NCBI GenBank assembly: GCA_964059195.1
Contig: CAXKWD010000007.1
Location: 150,957,769-151,021,768, forward strand
Length of the DNA: 64,000 bases
Reading direction: 5' to 3'
From: Ectobius pallidus
Lineage: Eukaryota > Arthropoda > Insecta > Blattodea > Ectobiidae
Shown: positions 43,495 to 55,260 of the stretch, piece after piece
Layout of the letters: each line of letters opens with the position of its first letter
Numbering within the stretch: the stretch's first letter is position 1
Notes under the pieces: model-generated
The model's input: only the letters and a program-made list of their open reading frames with translations
Database searches by the model: none
Told to the model about the DNA's origin: nothing
Made by a program: the position numbers and the translations under genes

Positions 43495-43785
43495 ACCATA
43501 CCTGGTGTTGGGAGCCCACGAGGTAATTGCATATCGGCAGAATAGCACGTGGCGACTGAAGGGAGAGTAGGGCCAGGGCTGCCAATGAGATATAGGGACC
43601 GTCCTCTCTGATTGGACGGCGGGAACCGGTTCCAGGAACAGGAAGTGGACAAGGTGCTACTTCAGGAAGACTTGCCACTGACCTCTGTCCAGTCTGGATA
43701 AGTCAGCGGGGAACTTGAGCGCCCAGCCCGGAGCCTTTTGCACGCTTCCAGAATTGCAACCACTTCTCCCGTGGGTTTAACATCC
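43495..43785 (-). other. GC-rich island, possible exon
   Basis: Distinctly GC-richer than its surroundings, with two overlapping minus-strand frames (62 and 76 codons) without recognised motifs. On the minus strand the block ends at CCAG|GTATGG (about 43501), a plausible splice donor. It could be a 5' UTR or non-coding exon, or part of an unrecognised SINE. Confidence 0.25.
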
Positions 43786-44739
43786 TATAAATTTACAATT
43801 ATCCATTATACAAATATATTTTTTTTAGTACACGCACTCTAAAACAGCTGCTTTTCGGACTGGTAACACGCTGAAAAATTGCATTTTAGCAACCAAGACC
43901 GCTAAAATTGCAAAATGCAGTTTTATCGGCCTAGTACTTTTAAAGTCGTCATGGCAATCTCTAAACAAAATCCAGATGACATTGAGCAGTCACACCAACT
44001 TTAACAAGGATTACAGCATATAATTGGTCATAAAACAACAAATTTAAGCCAATATGTTTCCTTATGATAATCAGAAACTTTATCAGGGTTTTTCGCAAAA
44101 CAGGGTAGCCTACTTCATCATAAAACAACAAATATATGCCAACTTTTCACATCCTCGTTCACAAGAGAATCATTGCTTACCATGAATGCACCAGCATTTA
44201 ATTGCAATATATTCCTTCTCATAGTCTACTGCTGGCAGCAGCTCCAATTCAATGTTTCTGGCTTGGATTGAAATTTCCTCGGGATTATCAATCATATTTT
44301 CACAAGCTTTTCATAAATACTAGTTCGTATGCATTGTTTTTTACAAAAAGCGACTAAAAAATAATTGTAATGCATCCATAACGCATTTCATATCGGTACG
44401 TACGGTTCATTATTGTTCCGCGATTCAGATGGCTGTGGGGATGGAATGTTAACAAATGGTTGAATAGCTTCTATTATAATTAATTATACGGTATTTGTTT
44501 CATTTCATATAATTTAGAGAGCTTTTACTAAAAAATATTGCATGCACGTACGCAGAAACTTTATCGGACTCATCCAGTATTCAAATATTTAGACACTAGA
44601 TACGTCCGCTAAAGCGTTATTTTGCGTACTTTATACATAAATAGCTTTTTTTATAAAAATTAAATATTTTAACATTTAATTTGTTATTTATGCACTGATT
44701 AAATACAGAGGTCATAATTATTCATTTAGTAGCAGTGCC
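43786..44739. other. no recognised feature
   Basis: AT-rich, no frame or family match. Confidence 0.5.
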
Positions 44740-44806
44740 CGATTCTTAAGATATCACAAATATGTAGCCTATAGTTCTGCTGATGCTGGACGACGTTAAT
44801 TTGATT

Positions 44807-44849
<43 letters not shown>

Positions 44850-44993
44850 TAGAACTCTGTTCTTCCGTAAGACCTGCTTAATGAATCGATCTAGAGCTTA
44901 ACTCGAAAACTGCCTATAATAATTGCAATCTTCGCTGATTATACAAAAGCTTTCTGGCATTTTCTTACATCGGTTTACCTGATTTTATTATTT
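44740..44993 (+). mobile_element. dispersed family M element, 3' part, with (TA)n
   Basis: Contains the 3' part of family M ('tctgttcttccgtaagacct' to 'cggtttacctgattttatt'). It is preceded by sequence shared with the insert in the copy at 62857 ('tagttctgctgatgctgga'). A (TA)n microsatellite lies at 44811-44842. Confidence 0.7.
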
Positions 44994-44999
44994 CATTTT

Positions 45000-45258
45000 T
45001 CTTGGTGTAACCTCTCCCGTTGTAGGGACTTTTATGGGGTCCATTCCGGCCGGACATCACTGGATCGCGACCTGTTGGCAGAGGGATAATCGTCTTTGAT
45101 AAAAAGAATTCGCTGGCCAACGGGATAACAAGGGTTGAAATATCCTTCTTTGCTCAGCACAAGTATAGGCTACCTCAATGAGATTCGAACTGGGTTATGA
45201 AGTAACCGTAGGCCCTAAGCCCGCTCTCTTGCACAGAGCTATCGAGCCGCTACCGTCT
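45000..45258 (-). mobile_element. tRNA-derived SINE (family B relative)
   Basis: On the minus strand an A-box-like 'cggctcgatagctctg' and a B-box-like CAGTTCGAATCTC are followed by a body ending 'acgggagaggttacac'. The 'gggagaggt' end resembles family B. Confidence 0.6.
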
Positions 45259-46012
45259 ATGGTTAGCCATGTTCTTTAACCAAACTGATAATTTCTTCCA
45301 GGAACAGTCAGTTGTTTCCAACAAGGCTGCTATTAATCTTTTTTTTTTATGTGGTAATAGCAGGGATGCTATTTGCTACATTACATTGTCCCCATTTGAA
45401 CCCAGGGCTCGGAGGGAGGAGCTTGAAGCCGGTCTCCTCCTCTTACAAGCATTCCAACAGTCCTATCTCTTCCGGTAGACCCGGATTATGGGAACAGCTG
45501 GATTAATTCGCACATGATTAGACTCGAACCCAATGCTCTTGGGGAGGAGCCAAATACCGCAACATTCCAAAAACCCTCCATCATTTCCGGTAAAGGCGCT
45601 GACTGGATTCCTGGAATCAGAAAATTGCAAAGCCCTCTGCTGTGAGAATCCATTTCCGAAGGCCGCTCTGCTTTCTTCTGTTCATACTCGTCATGGTAAT
45701 GATACATTCTTCACGGTCATTTCTTTGAATTCTTCAAGCTGTTCAACACTTTTGGCGGTTTCTGCTGGGAAATTTCCTGGGCCAACAGATGCGTTTCCAT
45801 TAGTAACTTCTTAAGATACAAACAGCTTTTGCAAATAACAGCAAATTAAAGTCCGGTCCCTCTATACTTCTACTATTATCAGGTCCTGAGTTTCTGTAGT
45901 TTAAAACATAGATAAGCAAAGATTGTTTAAATCGATCACCACCCAGATTTTTCTTTGTTTATTTTTTTGTTTCGAAAAACCGTATTCGAGTTAAGGGATT
46001 TTTTGCACGACT
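45259..46012. other. no recognised gene
   Basis: Overlapping short frames on both strands (for example 93 codons at 45533-45814 plus) without recognised motifs. Moderately GC-rich. Nothing can be assigned. Confidence 0.4.
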
Positions 46013-46440
46013 TAACTAATTGGTGGTACTTACGAATGTTGTTGCCGTGGATCGTAAGTTGACATTCCCACACGCAATCTTGTTGCTATGTGCGGTAAGT
46101 GTTTCCGTGCGGTTATGAATTTACTTACGCCACACCTCATAATAAGCCTTAATGGACAAGGCCCCCCAGGACAAATATTCGGTTCCCATAACAACAAACA
46201 CATGCGAATCACTTTCTGAAATAAACATCTATCTTCAAGAATGTATATACATAATATTTTCAGGTAATATCACAATTAATATAATTAAATTGATATAAAT
46301 AATCATCGTGCAAAAAATAGCATGCAATACTCGTGCCGTAAGCGCATAACGGATCTCGGAAATTGAAAAAAACTCTTTCCTCGATCCGTATGCATCGCTT
46401 ACGGCACTTGTATCGCAATATACCATAGTAGTTTAAAGGC
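46013..46440. repeat. dispersed repeat family T, copy 2
   Basis: Reverse-complement match to 40150-40967 without the retrocopy. It preserves 'gaaaaaaactctttcctcga', the empty site of that retrocopy. Confidence 0.7.
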
Positions 46441-46691
46441 AGGGAGACTTTCATAAGCAGCCCTACAAAAAACCAGGGGGCAGAATCTTAAAAAAATGTC
46501 GTCTCAACATCCTATAAGGGCGAAAATTGTTATGCAATGCGTTCTACAACATCACAGAATATTTTTAGGCAAAAAGATAAAGTCGTTTTAAAAAAATGCT
46601 GATTTTTCACACCAACCATTAACGTCCTTCCCCTTAAACTGAAATGCTTTCACTAGCGAGAAGACTGTGCCCTACTTAACGAGGTACGCGA

Positions 46692-47639
46692 TAGAGTTGA
46701 GCATCGATGGCCGATGTTTTCATGTGGATGATCGATGTTTTTACATCGATGGAAAACAACCGATGCTTTTGCTACATCGATGTTTCTCCCCTACATCGAT
46801 GTTATTAAATATTTACAGTAACTTACTAAAATAATATTAATTGGCCTACCTTGGTTCTAAAACATGGAAATTTAAAGGAATAGAAATTTAAAGTGATTCT
46901 AAAGGAAACATTTTAAAGGGAATAGGCTAATATACATCACTGCATAAATAATGGAATCAGTGTAAATCAATTCTAACTTAAAATCTGCATTGTGCGAAAA
47001 TCTCTTCTTTACAGGTGGCATCGCATAAATTTTACTGAACTGATTTCTCATAAAAGAGTGAAAATAATTTTACACCCTCTCACCCTCAATTCAGCATACG
47101 GTGAGTGTAACGGGATAGGGCTGTTTAGAGGCCATTCCCTTTATTTAAACCACCCGTCGGAGACAACTCCTTTAGCATAAAACAACTCAACATTCCTTTC
47201 TTTTTGCATTGTACACCAGGTTTCCAACTACCCACATTTAACGATTGTTACAAGTGCACTGATGTACAGTCTGTGCTAAAATTTGTGTCTTATCGTTTAC
47301 AACACCTTGGGTATAGGCCTAACTATGGTATTCCGGCAATATTTACCGTAATTTTATTTTTTTAGTGTACTTCAGACCAATAGAGGCACCCAGCTTTTAA
47401 GGCTCTGTCTTCAAGGTAAAAAAGTGCGTCTTATGGTCCGTAAAATACGGAACTTGTTTATTCATGAATTTTGCCTAATTTTCTGAAACAATTACCTTTT
47501 TTTTTATACTATACATCGATGTTTTCCATCAAAATACAGCGATGTTTTCAGGTCGATATTATCGTGACATCGATGGTTACCACCGAATTTAACCGCCGAT
47601 GGAGTACATCGAGGTTTTAACTATCGATGCTCATCACTA
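46692..47639. mobile_element. hAT element with clustered ACATCGATG motifs
   Basis: Inverted ends TAGAGTTGAGCATCGATGG and CTATCGATGCTCATCACTA are flanked by GTACGCGA (46684-46691) and GTACGCGC (47640-47647), 7 of 8 matching. ATCGATG or close variants occur repeatedly within about 115 bp of both ends. 948 bp with no transposase frame. Confidence 0.8.
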
Positions 47640-47647
47640 GTACGCGC

Positions 47648-48106
47648 ACCACAGTGTGCTGACCAAACTGGCCGCTGGAATCCCGGAGCACAAAGAATGT
47701 TTGCATGAAAGAAATCTACCTGTGTGGACTGTGGAGGTGTCAGGGGCTTTGTGTTGCTCGCGCCTTCTCACTTTTGAGCTGGACAAAAACATGTGGCTGG
47801 TCTTATCAAAACCTTCTGTCCAACCTCGCTTTCATAGTCATCTGGATTCGAAACCCAAGGAGGAATGTGCTCTATGGAGTACCTTAAAATTTTCCGAAGT
47901 TATCTTGTTTCTAAGGCAAAAGAGGAATGTGGTTAAACAAACAATATAGAAATCAGGACCCTGTTTCAAAGTTCTTTTGCTTTAATATAGGCTTATTTAA
48001 CAGATTAGTACATAAATAGCATTTCATGGCAAGCAGCCCGCAAGGGTGCAAACTGCGCTGAACAGCTGTGTAGTAGAAGAAGTATGGGTTTTTAATATCC
48101 AGGATC
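47648..48106. other. no recognised gene
   Basis: A 97-codon plus-strand frame at 47656-47949 and an overlapping 60-codon frame lack recognisable motifs. Not called as coding. Confidence 0.4.
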
Positions 48107-48114
48107 TGATATAA

Positions 48115-48527
48115 GTACTTACTTACTCAATGGCAATAGACAATTCCTAAGCAAGCTAAAGGAAGATTATCTATTTGATGGAACCCGGAGGTTCATTGCC
48201 GCGCTTACCTGTGCCCGCCATTCAACCCTATCCTGTGCTAACTCCATCCAACCATCCCTCGCAAATCCTACTTCTCTTAAATCTATCCTAATTTTGTCTT
48301 CTCACCTACGTCTAGCTCTTCCAAGTGGTCTTGTCCCTTTGGTTCTCTCAGTAAATACTTTTGAGATATGTCTTTCCTCCCCCATGTGCGCAACATGTCC
48401 AGCCCATTTCAACCTCCGTGATTTAATTACTCTTACTATATTCGGTGAAGAGCACAAGTTATGAAGCTCGTCGTTATGCAGTTTTCTCTAGTCCCATTTT
48501 CATCTCTCTTAGGCCCAAATATGGATG
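48115..48527 (-). pseudogene. 5'-truncated LINE 3' end
   Basis: Minus-strand LINE C-terminal block and (GTAA)n tail, as at 25787. The flanks TGATATAA (48107-48114 and 48528-48535) look like a short target duplication. Frameshifts break the frame. Confidence 0.8.
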
Positions 48528-48535
48528 TGATATAA

Positions 48536-49345
48536 ATTATTTCTTTAATAACTATCTAGAAAAGAAAACATCTGGATTTCAAAAATATGTGTGTGGCACG
48601 AATCATGAATTTCAGAAATCCCACATGTCCTGGTTATTTTACACAATTACTTTTTTTCTAAAATTGCAGTCTTCTTTCATCTATCTGTCATATCCAGAAC
48701 GCATTCAATAGGTCTATAAAACAATCAGAATCATAAGTTTAGAATATTTGCCTGCCTGTTTTTTGCCATTTCCCACCATTTTTATCATACCTCTAGCATA
48801 CCTCTAGCTAAAGGAGGATAGACTATTCATCCCGTTTCCTGGTCCTCTTTCTACTAAACTTCTTATAAGGAGGTGTCTTAAGGGTTGTCAAATTTCTAAA
48901 AATTATTAAGTGTTCGGCCCGGAGGCCGGTCCTGCCCTGGGATAGAGCCGTGGGGGAGGCCGACGTATGACATAAAGTCGTACAAATTGAAAGCACATTT
49001 AAATAGACAGCCTGGCACAATTAGGCTATAGCAAGAAGAAAGAGAGATCCCGATCGCCGGAAAACAAGATGGGCACAGCAAACTTTTGAGGCCTAATCGC
49101 TGAATATAGAAGATGATTGGCAAATCTTATAATAATAAGAGGAAGTGTCTGTATGTCTGTGCGCGATGCCCAGCGATGTCTTCTGCACGTAGAGATCTGA
49201 AATTTTAAACATACGATGGACTGAAGGGTGGCCAAAAGCACCTCGAAGCTGGATTTTCAATGATCGCTTTGTTCGCGAGTTATGAGTGAAAAACTGGCAG
49301 AAAACGTGAATTTTTTGGTTTATCGAAGCATCAGTTTTCAGTAAT
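48536..49345. other. no recognised feature
   Basis: Short frames only; no family match. Confidence 0.5.
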
Positions 49346-50703
49346 CAGGGTTCCCACAAATGATCTTTCGGGTTTCGAAAATGTGTAACTTGTGTTTAAA
49401 TAAACTTACAAACATGTAACTGGTACTAATGGAAAGAGAAACTCAAAAAGTTTTGATTATAGTATCACAGTTGGCAACAATGACGTATAATGACATTCAA
49501 AAGTGCGCATTGTCAAAAGCGAGAAAATGGCTGGTATAGAGGATAGGCGAGCGTTCTGTGTTCTCGATTATCATGTTAATAAATCTGTAACTGTTGTTCA
49601 ACGACATTTTCGAACAAGATTTGGTGAAGATCCACCCAGTGGCCCTTCAATTCGTAAGTGGTATTCTGATTTTACGACAAGAGGGTGCATCTGTAGGAGG
49701 AAATCTTCAGGACGCCCGGCAGTAAGTGAGGAAACTGTAGACCGGATTCGTGAATCTTTTACACGTAGTCCTCAAAAATCAACCATTGTAGCTAGTAGGG
49801 AGCTGCAGATCCCTAAATCCACCGTATGGAAAGTTCTGCGTAAACGTTTGAATTTTCTTCCATACCGATTGCAGATGATGCAGTTCTTAAAGGAAGAAGA
49901 TAAAATGGTGCGTCGTACTTTCTGCGAGAATATGCAGACTCTCATGGAAACTGATGGGTTTTTCGAATCCATAGTGTTTAGTGACGAGTGCACCTTCCAT
50001 CTTTCAGGTAAAGTGAACAAACATAACGTTAGAGTCTGGGGGTCGGAAAAACCCAATACCTACGTGCAGCATGTCCGCGACTCTCCTAAAGTAAACGTAC
50101 TCTGCGCTTTAAGTGTGCAGAAAGTGTACGGCCCGTTCTTCTTTGTAGAGAAAACAATTGGAGGATTTGAGGACCTGGATATGCTACAACAATGGCCCCT
50201 GCCTCAGTTGGAACAGGAAATGCCCAACGTGATATTTCAACAGGACGGCGCACCCCCTCATTTTCATAATGAAGTCAGATTGGAGCTCAACACCAGACTA
50301 CCGAACCGATGGATTGGCCGTGTTGGTAATGACGATGAAGAACTTCTTCCTTGGCCTCCGCGTTCGCCAGACCTCACACCCCTTGATTTCTTTTTGTGGG
50401 GTTATGTCAAAGATCTTGTGTACAAGCCACCTCTTCCACAGACCATCCTTGATCTAAGAGAACACATGACAGCAGCCATTGGAACAGTTGACCATGGCAT
50501 GTTACAACGTGCCTGGGCGGAAATGGACTACAGGCTTGATGTGTGTCGTGTTACCAACGGAGCTCACATTGAACATCTGTAAGGTACTATAATCAAAACT
50601 TTTTGAGTTTCTCTTTCCATTAGTACCAGTTACATGTTTGTAAGTTTATTTACACACAAGTTACACATTTTCGAAACCCGAAAGATCATTTGTGGGAACC
50701 CTG
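49346..50703 (+). mobile_element. intact DD41D Tc1/mariner-family transposon (rosa/VISITOR-like)
   Basis: Terminal inverted repeats of 119 bp (49346-49464 and 50585-50703), beginning CAGGGTTCCCACAAATG, match at 118 of 119 positions. A single intact transposase frame lies between them. TA follows the right end (50704-50705). The left flank reads TAAT, so the left TA is offset or mutated. The 1358-bp length, near-identical ends and intact frame argue for recent activity. Confidence 0.9.
49527..50582 (+). CDS. DD41D Tc1/mariner-superfamily transposase (351 aa from second Met)
   Basis: Cut-and-paste transposase for the surrounding element. The N-terminal helix-turn-helix region includes FCVLDYHVNKSVTVVQRHF and SIRKWYSDF, a GRP linker (SSGRP) and a second HTH (ELQIPKSTVWKVLRKRL). 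Counting from the upstream Met at 49503, the triad is D161 (FSDECTFHLSG), D248 (QQDGAPPH) and D290 (PPRSPDLTPLDFFLWG), with 41 residues between the last two. That spacing is the signature of the rosa/VISITOR (DD41D) family. I prefer the Met at 49527 because its context (gaaaATGG) is better and the family starts there. The frame has no stops. Confidence 0.93.
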   Translation: MAGIEDRRAFCVLDYHVNKSVTVVQRHFRTRFGEDPPSGPSIRKWYSDFTTRGCICRRKSSGRPAVSEETVDRIRESFTRSPQKSTIVASRELQIPKSTVWKVLRKRLNFLPYRLQMMQFLKEEDKMVRRTFCENMQTLMETDGFFESIVFSDECTFHLSGKVNKHNVRVWGSEKPNTYVQHVRDSPKVNVLCALSVQKVYGPFFFVEKTIGGFEDLDMLQQWPLPQLEQEMPNVIFQQDGAPPHFHNEVRLELNTRLPNRWIGRVGNDDEELLPWPPRSPDLTPLDFFLWGYVKDLVYKPPLPQTILDLREHMTAAIGTVDHGMLQRAWAEMDYRLDVCRVTNGAHIEHL

Positions 50704-50936
50704 TATTTCAATTGTCAAATGCATTGCAGGTGGCTTTGCCTTTTTTTTTTTTTTCATAACTTGGAAATAAAGGCATTCCGATTTTTTCAGTATAGCCTAT
50801 CGCATGTATCGTTTCGATTCTGCGAGCTCACCTTGGTCGACTCGTTTGTTTATAGTGTCAAATACAATAGAGGCGCTTTCTAATCGTGGAATGCACTCCA
50901 AAGCCGGATTTTTAGCTGTTTCATTACAATTATAAT

Positions 50937-51695
50937 CAGGGCCCGGATTCTGATGACCTAAAATTGTTTGAAAAATGACCTATAAAAGACCCAAAATTTT
51001 TAAGAAAATGACTTAATAATTATAAAAAATGACCTAAAAGTGATATTTTATTTATAAAAAATGATTATAGTACAACAAAGTTATAGACTAGTTTGTACAT
51101 AATTGTAAAAACTGTACTGTAAAGTTGTGAATGTTCTTTTCTCACGGAAATTTATACTGGCACTGAGGCATTGGCGAGTCAAAATTCTGCATTTCCTTTT
51201 GTGGTCTGCCGGATTATATTGTTGTTTATTAAGGGTAAACAGTAGTTTGCACTCTCAATCCAAGCAAGTGGCAGACTTTGGTGCCAAGTCAATCTAATAA
51301 CAACAGTAATAGAATACAAAATTTTGGCGTTTCTTTGATTCTCACTTCCGACTGAAACATGTCAACACTTTAACGCCGAATTTGTCCTTCTTGCATTGAA
51401 CAAAAAACAATTCAAAGACAGCACCGCTAACGACGAAAAAAAGCTAATGCACTCAATGTAAATACATAAAAATGACTAAATAAGGAAGCAAATGACACGA
51501 AAATGACAAAAAGTGACCGAAAATTGAAATAAATGCCCTAAAAATATAAAATTGCATAAAATGACAAAAAAAGACCTGATAAAAATGTATTTCTATAATC
51601 TAGAGGCCATGATTAGGATTTATCTACAAGTTGGCAATGTCTAGGCCTATGCAGCATCAATAAAAAGATGACGTGTCATTAGAATCCGGGCCCTG
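50937..51695. mobile_element. hAT MITE, TIR CAGGGCCCGGATTCT
   Basis: Inverted ends CAGGGCCCGGATTCTGATGA and the complement of CAGGGCCCGGATTCTAATGA are flanked by attataat and gttataat (7 of 8). 759 bp without coding capacity. Confidence 0.82.
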
Positions 51696-51958
51696 GTTAT
51701 AATGATTGATTTGCGTGTAAGTGTTAATAAATATAATGTTTTAGTTATTTTGCTCTTAATTTTTAATCTACGAATTAATTGCTGCGGGCACCTGCTAGTA
51801 CATAATACACCGTAGCTAATATTAATAATCTTCTCTTTCATAAGAATATTAACCAATATTATTTTATTAGTATTAAGAGTTCATGGTCCTGATTATTACT
51901 AATGTTTATGTCGGTCTCGGTGGTGTACAGATAGCAGAGACCTCCGGGAGGGACTTTA

Positions 51959-53473
51959 GGTCGGTATTCATAAACAAGACTTTTGATTAGAGTTCACTTC
52001 GCAAGGAACAAAGCCACCGTTTTCCTATTCATTGTCGAGACTTTGACGATCAAGTAAACTTTGATTTGACTTTATTTGGAAGTCGCCGGCAATCTCGACT
52101 TTGACTCTGGCGTATTCACATAAATAAATAAAGCTGACATTCTGGGAGTTGTTGAATTTGCTGAGAATGTTGATGACATCCAGGAAATTATTGCAGAAAA
52201 TTACATGTTCCTTGGAGACAAATGCAAAGCACTGTAGAATTTTATAGGGATATTAATTCAAATTAAGATACAGATTTGATAAGCAGACTGTGTTACTATG
52301 TTTCAACCACCGCCGTCTCGAGAATTGCACGTAATAATTACGAGTAATACAGTCTAGAAGGCAGTGGTTTCAACATGCACTGAAGAATTATAATAAAATA
52401 GGATTTCCTGTTTTACCGATAGTACAACTGCTTATTTCATTACCATTTTACGCAAGGATAAATGCATGCATTTACATTACAGTACATTAATTTTATAGGG
52501 GTCATAATTTATTTCTATTACTTCAATTCAAACAACACGTAACTTTCGTAGTTTGTCATTGGTGGACTCTTTATGGCTTTCGTGCCTTCAGAATATTATT
52601 GTTTTTGCACAAAACGAGACACTTAACAATGTATTGCGCCCATCGATGTTATTTTGTTTAGTTGATACATTACTAAATTTGTAACAATTTCAGCTGTTTG
52701 TAATTCATTTAGAGGGCAGTGGGTAACATTGCCAACATGAGAATAAAATCGTCAAATCTCGACCACTGCCTTCTAGACTGTATTACTCGTGTATACACTG
52801 CCTGTCCTATACGGCTAATTTTGCGTACGCGGCGACATTACAGATGGCAGCACCTTTCACACCCATCTGGAATACCCTTTACATTAACGTATGCTCTGTG
52901 TTGCCCTCTGCAGTATAAACTCGGAAACTGAAATATGCTGGAATTTCATGCTATCTGGGTGTGAACTGTGTCGCCTCTACTGGAGAAATTAGGCAATTTA
53001 ACAATATTCTGAACTCCATGTTAAAATTAAGCATGGACAGGCAGTGTAATTCTCGAGACGGCGGTGATCTCGACATTCCAAAGGACCGTAGTCGAAATCT
53101 TGAAAGTAACGTTATGAATACAAAGTTATATTTTGCTTAGAAAGTCTACTTTAGGAAGTTTGTCCAGAAGCTAATACTAGAACTCATGACTTTTATAACA
53201 AACTACGTACAGCATATGGGTACAGCCCTTGGAACTTAACAGCATTTACTGAGGATCAACCACACAAAGCAGCAAGCGCATTATCAAGATTCCTACATAA
53301 GTGCAAAATGAAACTGTAAAAGTTAGATAATACATACAAAGTACATAATTTTTATTTAATAACATCAACCACATGTACGGACGTAAAAATCCCCGGGTAT
53401 GACGTCGATAAATAAAAGTGAAGTGAAGTTACTTTAGGAAGTCTTTTCCAAAGTCGCGTTCATGAATACGACC
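51959..53473. mobile_element. PIF/Harbinger-like non-autonomous element
   Basis: Inverted ends GGTCGGTATTCATAAAC and GTTCATGAATACGACC (about 22 of 25 matching over the first 25 bp) are flanked by TTA (51956-51958 and 53474-53476). The empty site is confirmed in a SINE copy at 28 kb. 1515 bp, no transposase frame. It contains a further nested inverted-repeat insert. Confidence 0.82.
52308..53066. mobile_element. nested inverted-repeat element within an element
   Basis: The outer ends CACCGCCGTCTCGAGAATTGCAC-type (52308-52330 and 53044-53066) match at 22 of 23. A second, perfect 28-bp inverted pair (52340-52367 and 52763-52790) lies inside. 'acactgcctgtcc' at 52794 mirrors 53036-53048. This suggests the inner element interrupted the left arm of the outer one. 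Target duplications not clear; superfamily unknown. Confidence 0.6.
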
Positions 53474-53654
53474 TTAAGCTGGGTCCTGTGTCGTAGATTT
53501 GCGGCACTTTGATGGACTCCAAGCCTAACTTAAAACATCTGGACAAAATTTCTCAGACCTATCACGTCCTAGTTTTCTCTATAGGGGGTTGTTGAGGCCA
53601 TCGGCTTACCACTTGTCCCTCTGCTCTCTCTCTCTCTCGAAAAATAAACTAAAA

Positions 53655-53935
53655 CTAAACTCCCATGACGGGACTAGGCCTACCACCTGACCGCTGCGTC
53701 ATCATAGGCAGATGGCATGCGGTCAGCATGCCGGAACCCACAGCCATTAATGGTGGTTTCCGTGGCCGGAACTCCCACTTCTTTATCAAGTAGGTTCTCT
53801 GTTTGAATCACGAGGCTGAGTGCACCCCGTTTCAGACCTTCCTACATCAGAAAAATCCGAGAAGGTACCTGGGATCGAACATGGGCCTGCAAATTTGTAG
53901 CCAACGACACTAAACACGAGACCACGCTGGCGGTT
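53655..53935 (-). mobile_element. tRNA-derived SINE family A, near full length
   Basis: Reverse of the order at 59507-59800, with 'gaccgctgcgtcatc', 'taatggtggtttccgtggcc' and a B-box-like head ('gatcccaggtacctt' complement) near 53870. It directly follows the SINE C copy. Confidence 0.75.
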
Positions 53936-54859
53936 TCTCGAAAATAAGCATAACTAAATTCGTCTACTGCACTGTAACGTCCATTAGGAGATATCCAAAA
54001 CAGACACCCAAATCATTGTTAATCCTCTGTTTGGCGAGACTCATAGTCTTACACAATATATAAACACGTGGCAGACCGCAAAGAAAACAGATAACATGAT
54101 GACTATAGTCGTAGTTTATTTTGCTTCCTTTTTCTGTAATTTATATGCAGGGCCGCCACATCTCGGGGTCGGGCCCAGGACCATGTACTTAGTCATATTT
54201 AGGGTATATTTAGGTCCCAAATGTTACAACTTATTACCAGAGATTCAAGAGTATGAAAGGAGAAGATTTATGAATGTTTTATATCAATGCGTGATCGACC
54301 ATTTTTTTACGTACTTGAAGAGTTTTTAAATTTGAATTCTTCTATTATAATTATAAAACTTTTAAGATTTTTTACTGTTAAGACACTGTCAATGCCTGTA
54401 TTGGACCTTACGACAAAGATTCATAAATAAATAAAGTTCAAGTGAAAGAAAGAAGAAGGCGATTTTTAAATTTTCTTCCCACCTTCCCCTGGTCTTAAAT
54501 GACGTTACTGATGGGATGAGTTATCTTTTCGGCCAGTAGACCGTTGAAGAGGTCTCAGGCAGGTGAATCACTCAGGCCATCTCAAATAAGAACAGGTATC
54601 GTCCTATTTGCAGATAGGGGGACATCGCTTACTATTAAAAAGATAAACTAGCTTTGGTGTCAGGATTCCCACATGGGATGTGAACTCCTCGTACCCACTC
54701 TCCTGTTCCAGCTCATGCATTGACCGAATGCAAGTTTCATGGAGGCTTGCTGCTTCCACCGCCTTCTTTGTAAATAGCTTTAGATAGGGTGACTAGATTT
54801 AGAAAATAACAAGACACTTTGAATATTTGAGCACCTAAACAAAGGAACAAAAACAGGAC
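53936..54859. other. no recognised feature
   Basis: Short frames only; no family match that I can support. Confidence 0.45.
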
Positions 54860-55165
54860 CTTGGACTCGCATTCGGGAGATCCCAGGTTCAAATCCGTGG
54901 CCGGCAAATTTGGCTTGTGTTTCTTCATGGTTTCCCCAGTCGTAAAAGCAAATGCCGAATTGGATATTTACATACCATGAACCATCCTCATGATTTCATA
55001 CTGTATCATATCCATTTAAATTAATAGCAGTTGAAATTTACTCTATAAAATACACCAATTAATAGACCAATTAATACGATCAATAGTCCCATGGCCTACC
55101 CTGCTTTATAGATACAGATTCCAAACTCTTGATATGGCCTCGTATCTAAAAGGAGTATAAACACA
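54860..55165 (+). mobile_element. tRNA-derived SINE family E
   Basis: The B box CCAGGTTCAAATCC is followed by 'gtggccggcaaatttggctt', 'catggtttccccagtcgta', 'gatatttacataccatgaa' and the tail 'gtataaacacagttga'. The A-box end is truncated. Confidence 0.78.
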
Positions 55166-55260
55166 GTTGAAATAAAAAAGGATATGATCTACATAAAAGT
55201 TAATAACATTGATACAATTTTCTATCAATATCCGTCAATATTGATAGGACGCTTCAATAC

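Larger units (their letters stand above)
51908..53645 (+). mobile_element. tRNA-derived SINE family C split by a Harbinger-like element
   Basis: The head 'gtcggtctcggtggtgtaca' lies left of the insertion. The body 'gggtcctgtgtcgtagattt' to 'ccacttgtccctctgctctc' lies right of it. Joining the parts restores 'ggactttaag.tggg', as in the copy at 28010-28345. Confidence 0.8.

Noticed and set aside
47656..47949. 97-codon plus-strand gene
   Set aside because: No recognised motif, no splice or promoter context, and an overlapping frame of similar openness.
49772..50056. 94-codon minus-strand frame
   Set aside because: Antisense shadow of the DD41D transposase.
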